Shown here one piece after another: positions 61,189 to 64,000 of a stretch of 64,000 nucleotides of DNA; positions within the stretch are counted from its first letter, which is position 1; each line of letters starts with the position of its first letter. The position numbers and the translations under genes are program-made. Under the pieces are notes generated by a model. It was not told where the DNA came from. It worked only from the letters and a program-made list of their open reading frames with translations, and made no database searches. Source of the stretch: Adhaeribacter arboris (GTDB lineage: Bacteria > Bacteroidota > Bacteroidia > Cytophagales > Hymenobacteraceae); assembly GCF_003023845.1 (NCBI RefSeq), contig NZ_PYFT01000001.1, forward strand, positions 682,001 to 746,000, written 5' to 3'.

Positions 61189-62940
61189 TCACCTATCAAT
61201 ATCCGCCAGCACATAATCCATGGCTCCCAGAATAGACAGCAAATCGGCTACGGTATAACCCCGGCTGATATAGGGTAACATTTGCATGTGGGGGAAAGAG
61301 GGAGTCCGGATGCGTACCCGGTAAGGCGAAGTGTTACCGTCGCTAATCAGGTAATAACTGTTGGCGCCTTTAGTGGCTTCTATACAGCTCATTGCTTCAC
61401 CGGCCGGAATCACTGGTCCCCAACTTACATTTAAGAAATGCGTGATGAGTGTTTCAATGTCCTGCATGGTGTGTTTTTTAATGGGGGGTGTAGTCAGCGG
61501 ATGGTCAGCTTTGTGCGGCCCTGCAGGCATATTTTTCAAGCATTGTTCAATAATGCGAAGGCTTTGCCGCATTTCTTCCACGCGAACCAAAGCCCGGTCG
61601 TAGCAATCGCCGTTATTCCCAATAGGCACCTCAAAATCAAATTGCTCGTACCCAGAATAAGGCCGTTTTTTCCGGAAATCCCATTCCAAGCCGCAAGCTC
61701 TTAGATTAGCACCCGTTACACCCCATTCAATTGCCTCCTCTAAGGTAAATATTCCAATGCCGATAGTACGGGCTTTAAAAAGACTGTTACGCAGCACCAT
61801 ACTGTCGTATTCTTTCAAACGTTTAGGGAAATAATCTAAGAAGCTTTGTACCAGCGTTTCCCAACCCCGGGGTAAATCCTGCGACACACCACCAATTCTA
61901 AACCAGTTGGGGTGCATGCGGCCGCCACAAACGGCTTCCACTACTTCAAACACTTTCTCACGGTCGGAGAACATGTAAAATACCGGTGAGAGTTGGCCTA
62001 AATCCTGAGCGAAGGTACCGTACCAGACCAGGTGGCTGGCAATCCGGAAAAATTCGCATAGCATTACCCGGATTACTTTAACCCGCTCCGGCACTTCGAT
62101 ACCGGCCAGTTTTTCCACGGCGAGTAAATAAGCCAGGTTATTCATGACTCCACCCAGGTAATCTACCCGGTCAGTGTAAGGAATATAAGTATGCCAGGAC
62201 TGGCGTTCGCCCATTTTCTCAGCACCCCGATGGTGGAAGCCAATTTCGGGTACCGCATCCACAATATCCTCCCCGTCGAGTTGCAGAATAATCCGCAACA
62301 CGCCGTGCGTACCCGGGTGCTGAGGTCCGATATTCATAAACATGAAATCGCTGTCGGCACTTTGGCGTTTTAGCCCCCATTCTTCCGGGTTAAATTGTAA
62401 GGCTGCTTGTTCCCGGTCTTGTTTTTCGTCCCAGAGCCGGAAGGGACCCATTTCGGTGGCCCGGGCCGGATGTTCTTTACGCAGCGGATGGCCTTCCCAA
62501 GTACGGGGCATGAGGATGCGGGCCAGGTGCGGATGGCCTTCGAACTTAATCCCGAATAAGTCAAATACTTCCCGTTCGTACCAGTTGGCATTTACCCATA
62601 TATTGCAAATACTTGGCACCGAAGGATATTCGCCGAACAAGCCTACCTTTAAGCGGATAAAGGTGTTGCGAGCGTACGAGAAAAGGTGATAAACTATAGT
62701 GAAGTCAGCGTGCGGAACGTGGTTGGTACTGCGGTTACGGGTACGTTCGTCTATGGCCGTTAAATCGTAGAGGAAGAGGAAAGGCTGGGAAATTTCGTTT
62801 TTCAGAAATTTGAATATTTCCTGTATCTGGTTGTTAGGAACCCAGAGGGTAAGAATATTATCTTTGGTCGTTTGCCGGGTAAATGTTTTCTCCCCGAACT
62901 TCGACTGCAATAGTTCCAATGTATCGCGGTTGCCTTCCAT
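61189..62940 (-). CDS. nuoCD: fused NADH-quinone oxidoreductase subunit C/D
   Basis: 583 residues. NuoC domain about 1-165 ([63 protein letters not shown]), a short linker, then NuoD from about 200 ([62 protein letters not shown]). The quinone-site His of GPQHPGTHG is present. Peripheral-arm subunit. Fusion of C and D is known from Escherichia coli and some other groups. Confidence 0.96.
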   Translation of the reverse strand: MEGNRDTLELLQSKFGEKTFTRQTTKDNILTLWVPNNQIQEIFKFLKNEISQPFLFLYDLTAIDERTRNRSTNHVPHADFTIVYHLFSYARNTFIRLKVGLFGEYPSVPSICNIWVNANWYEREVFDLFGIKFEGHPHLARILMPRTWEGHPLRKEHPARATEMGPFRLWDEKQDREQAALQFNPEEWGLKRQSADSDFMFMNIGPQHPGTHGVLRIILQLDGEDIVDAVPEIGFHHRGAEKMGERQSWHTYIPYTDRVDYLGGVMNNLAYLLAVEKLAGIEVPERVKVIRVMLCEFFRIASHLVWYGTFAQDLGQLSPVFYMFSDREKVFEVVEAVCGGRMHPNWFRIGGVSQDLPRGWETLVQSFLDYFPKRLKEYDSMVLRNSLFKARTIGIGIFTLEEAIEWGVTGANLRACGLEWDFRKKRPYSGYEQFDFEVPIGNNGDCYDRALVRVEEMRQSLRIIEQCLKNMPAGPHKADHPLTTPPIKKHTMQDIETLITHFLNVSWGPVIPAGEAMSCIEATKGANSYYLISDGNTSPYRVRIRTPSFPHMQMLPYISRGYTVADLLSILGAMDYVLADIDR

Positions 62941-63157
62941 TTGTGAGTGTACCCTTGGTAAAGGGTGTTGCCTTGGTTCCTGTATGCGTATTACCTCATG
63001 AATCTTAATGCCCGGTGGTTTCTTTTACTGGATGTATTATTTTTATAATTAAGCTTATTCACTGTAAAGTACTCTACCAATTGGCGCACGTATTAGCAAA
63101 GCGCCAGCGGCGTCAAGTGCTCGTAAAATTTATATACTCTAGTATTTACTATTACTT

Positions 63158-63796
63158 TCAAACCTCATCCGGCGACCGGAAAGTGGTCATTTGCTGCCTT
63201 TTTTCTACTTTTCGCTCTTTTACATCTAGTTTGTCTGGTCGAATAATTCCTTGCTCACTCACGGTCCAGCTTAAAGGCCGTTTTTCTTTACCCACTGATT
63301 CGGATAATAAAACCAATCCTTCCATGAAAGCATCCGGGCGGGGCGGGCAACCGGGCACGTACAAATCCACGGGCAAGAATTTATCCACGCCTTGCACCAC
63401 GCTATAGATATCGTACATGCCGCCGGAATTGGCGCAGGAACCCATGGAGATGACCCATCGCGGCTCCATCATTTGCTCGTGCAAGCGTTTAATGATGGGT
63501 GCCATTTTAATAAATACCGTCCCGGCAATAATCATCACGTCGGCTTCGCGCGGCGTACCCCGGATTACTTCGGCCCCGAAGCGAGCCAAGTCGTACTTGG
63601 GCGTCATGCTGGTGGCCATTTCGACGAAGCAGCAGGAAAGCCCGAAATGAAAGGGCCACATGGAGTTTTTGCGTCCCCAGGCTAGTAAACTTTGCACCGA
63701 GCTCAGCATAATGCTTTGCTGCACGGTATCTTCAAAAGAGCCGGTTCCTTTTATGGTATTAGCCGGAGTTTCGGGTTTACTTAGCCACCATTTCAT
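63158..63796 (-). CDS. nuoB: NADH-quinone oxidoreductase subunit B
   Basis: 212 residues. N2 cluster ligands Cys55 and Cys56 ([11 protein letters not shown]), Cys121 ([13 protein letters not shown]) and Cys150 ([15 protein letters not shown]). Passes electrons to quinone at the NuoD interface. C-terminal extension of about 40 residues (ending [10 protein letters not shown]). Overlaps nuoA by 20 bp. Confidence 0.97.
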   Translation of the reverse strand: MKWWLSKPETPANTIKGTGSFEDTVQQSIMLSSVQSLLAWGRKNSMWPFHFGLSCCFVEMATSMTPKYDLARFGAEVIRGTPREADVMIIAGTVFIKMAPIIKRLHEQMMEPRWVISMGSCANSGGMYDIYSVVQGVDKFLPVDLYVPGCPPRPDAFMEGLVLLSESVGKEKRPLSWTVSEQGIIRPDKLDVKERKVEKRQQMTTFRSPDEV

Positions 63797-64000
63797 GCGC
63801 CTTGCTTTTCAGAGTCATTCTTTTATAAGCCTGCAGAATTTTCTTGCCGTCCGGACCAAAATCCAGGGCTCCGTTGCGCCATTCGTAAATTAAAACCACT
63901 ACCAGTAAAAGGACAAAAACCAGCACCCCGGCATAGCCGTACCAGCCCAGTTCTTTAAAAGCAATGGCCCACGACACAATAAAGATGGTCTCCACGTCGA
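63777..64000 (-). CDS. nuoA: NADH-quinone oxidoreductase subunit A (5' end outside window)
   Basis: The frame is open to the window end and reads [53 protein letters not shown] is the conserved NuoA loop and the following helix is its last transmembrane segment. The N-terminal helix is missing because of the window edge. First gene of the nuo operon. Confidence 0.94.
   Translation of the reverse strand, partial: DVETIFIVSWAIAFKELGWYGYAGVLVFVLLLVVVLIYEWRNGALDFGPDGKKILQAYKRMTLKSKAHEMVAK

Noticed and set aside
1-64000. CRISPR array, rRNA, tRNA genes
   Set aside because: No regularly spaced direct repeats and no recognisable rRNA or tRNA sequence on either strand on reading; a covariance-model scan was not possible.

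Overview
The window reads as chromosomal DNA of a member of the Bacteroidota, most likely Cytophagales/Hymenobacteraceae-like. The evidence is type IX secretion C-terminal sorting domains (C10 peptidase, broken S8 peptidase), many lipoproteins and TAT-exported Gfo/Idh/MocA enzymes, a Nudix-type sugar regulator beside xylAB, moderate GC, and start sites that mostly lack Shine-Dalgarno motifs. I saw no rRNA, tRNA, CRISPR array, phage module or complete insertion sequence. The species assignment is inference.

Layout. 1-3.6 kb: end of an M23 peptidoglycan peptidase, an ABC permease/ATPase pair and a DUF2721 membrane protein (all minus). 3.8-7.1 kb: decayed DNA, an IS630-type transposase remnant and an S8 (subtilisin-like) peptidase pseudogene with at least five stops and three frameshifts. 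7.2-10.3 kb: secreted C10 cysteine peptidase translationally coupled to a lipoprotein. 10.8-13.3 kb: hrpB helicase. 13.6-17.8 kb: ThuA-like protein and two Gfo/Idh/MocA oxidoreductases. 18.5-24.6 kb: a compact copper/cytochrome locus (two MauG/MbnH-type dihaem proteins, MbnP, SCO, a CDICGC surface protein, cytochrome c). 24.7-30.7 kb: xylose uptake and isomerisation (SSS symporter, xylA, xylB) with a divergent Nudix-fold regulator and an operator-like palindrome between them. 30.8-36.0 kb: outer-membrane protein, two-component system, SulP transporter and beta-carbonic anhydrase. 36.3-38.0 kb: Asn/Gln-rich protein and a lipoprotein.

38.2-42.3 kb is different in character: AT-rich singleton genes of unknown function in both orientations, separated by imperfect palindromes that begin with xxxxAAC and end with GTTxxxx. 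It resembles a gene-cassette array without a visible integrase. 42.5-47.2 kb: uxaA, a sugar-phosphate-isomerase-like lipoprotein, a secreted unknown and a frameshifted SRPBCC protein. 47.6-48.6 kb: degenerate ISAs1-like transposase and a dispersed repeat.

48.6-64.0 kb: respiratory complex I, nuoA(partial)-B-CD-E-F-G-H-I-J-K-L-M-N, all minus strand and mostly overlapping or tightly spaced, but interrupted by dispersed repeats (nuoE/nuoF, nuoI/nuoH). nuoN carries an apparent -1 frameshift at a T6 run. Two other genes (41.6 kb, 46.9 kb) show the same type of lesion at A6 and G6 runs, which calls for either read-level checking or a test of -1 slippage.
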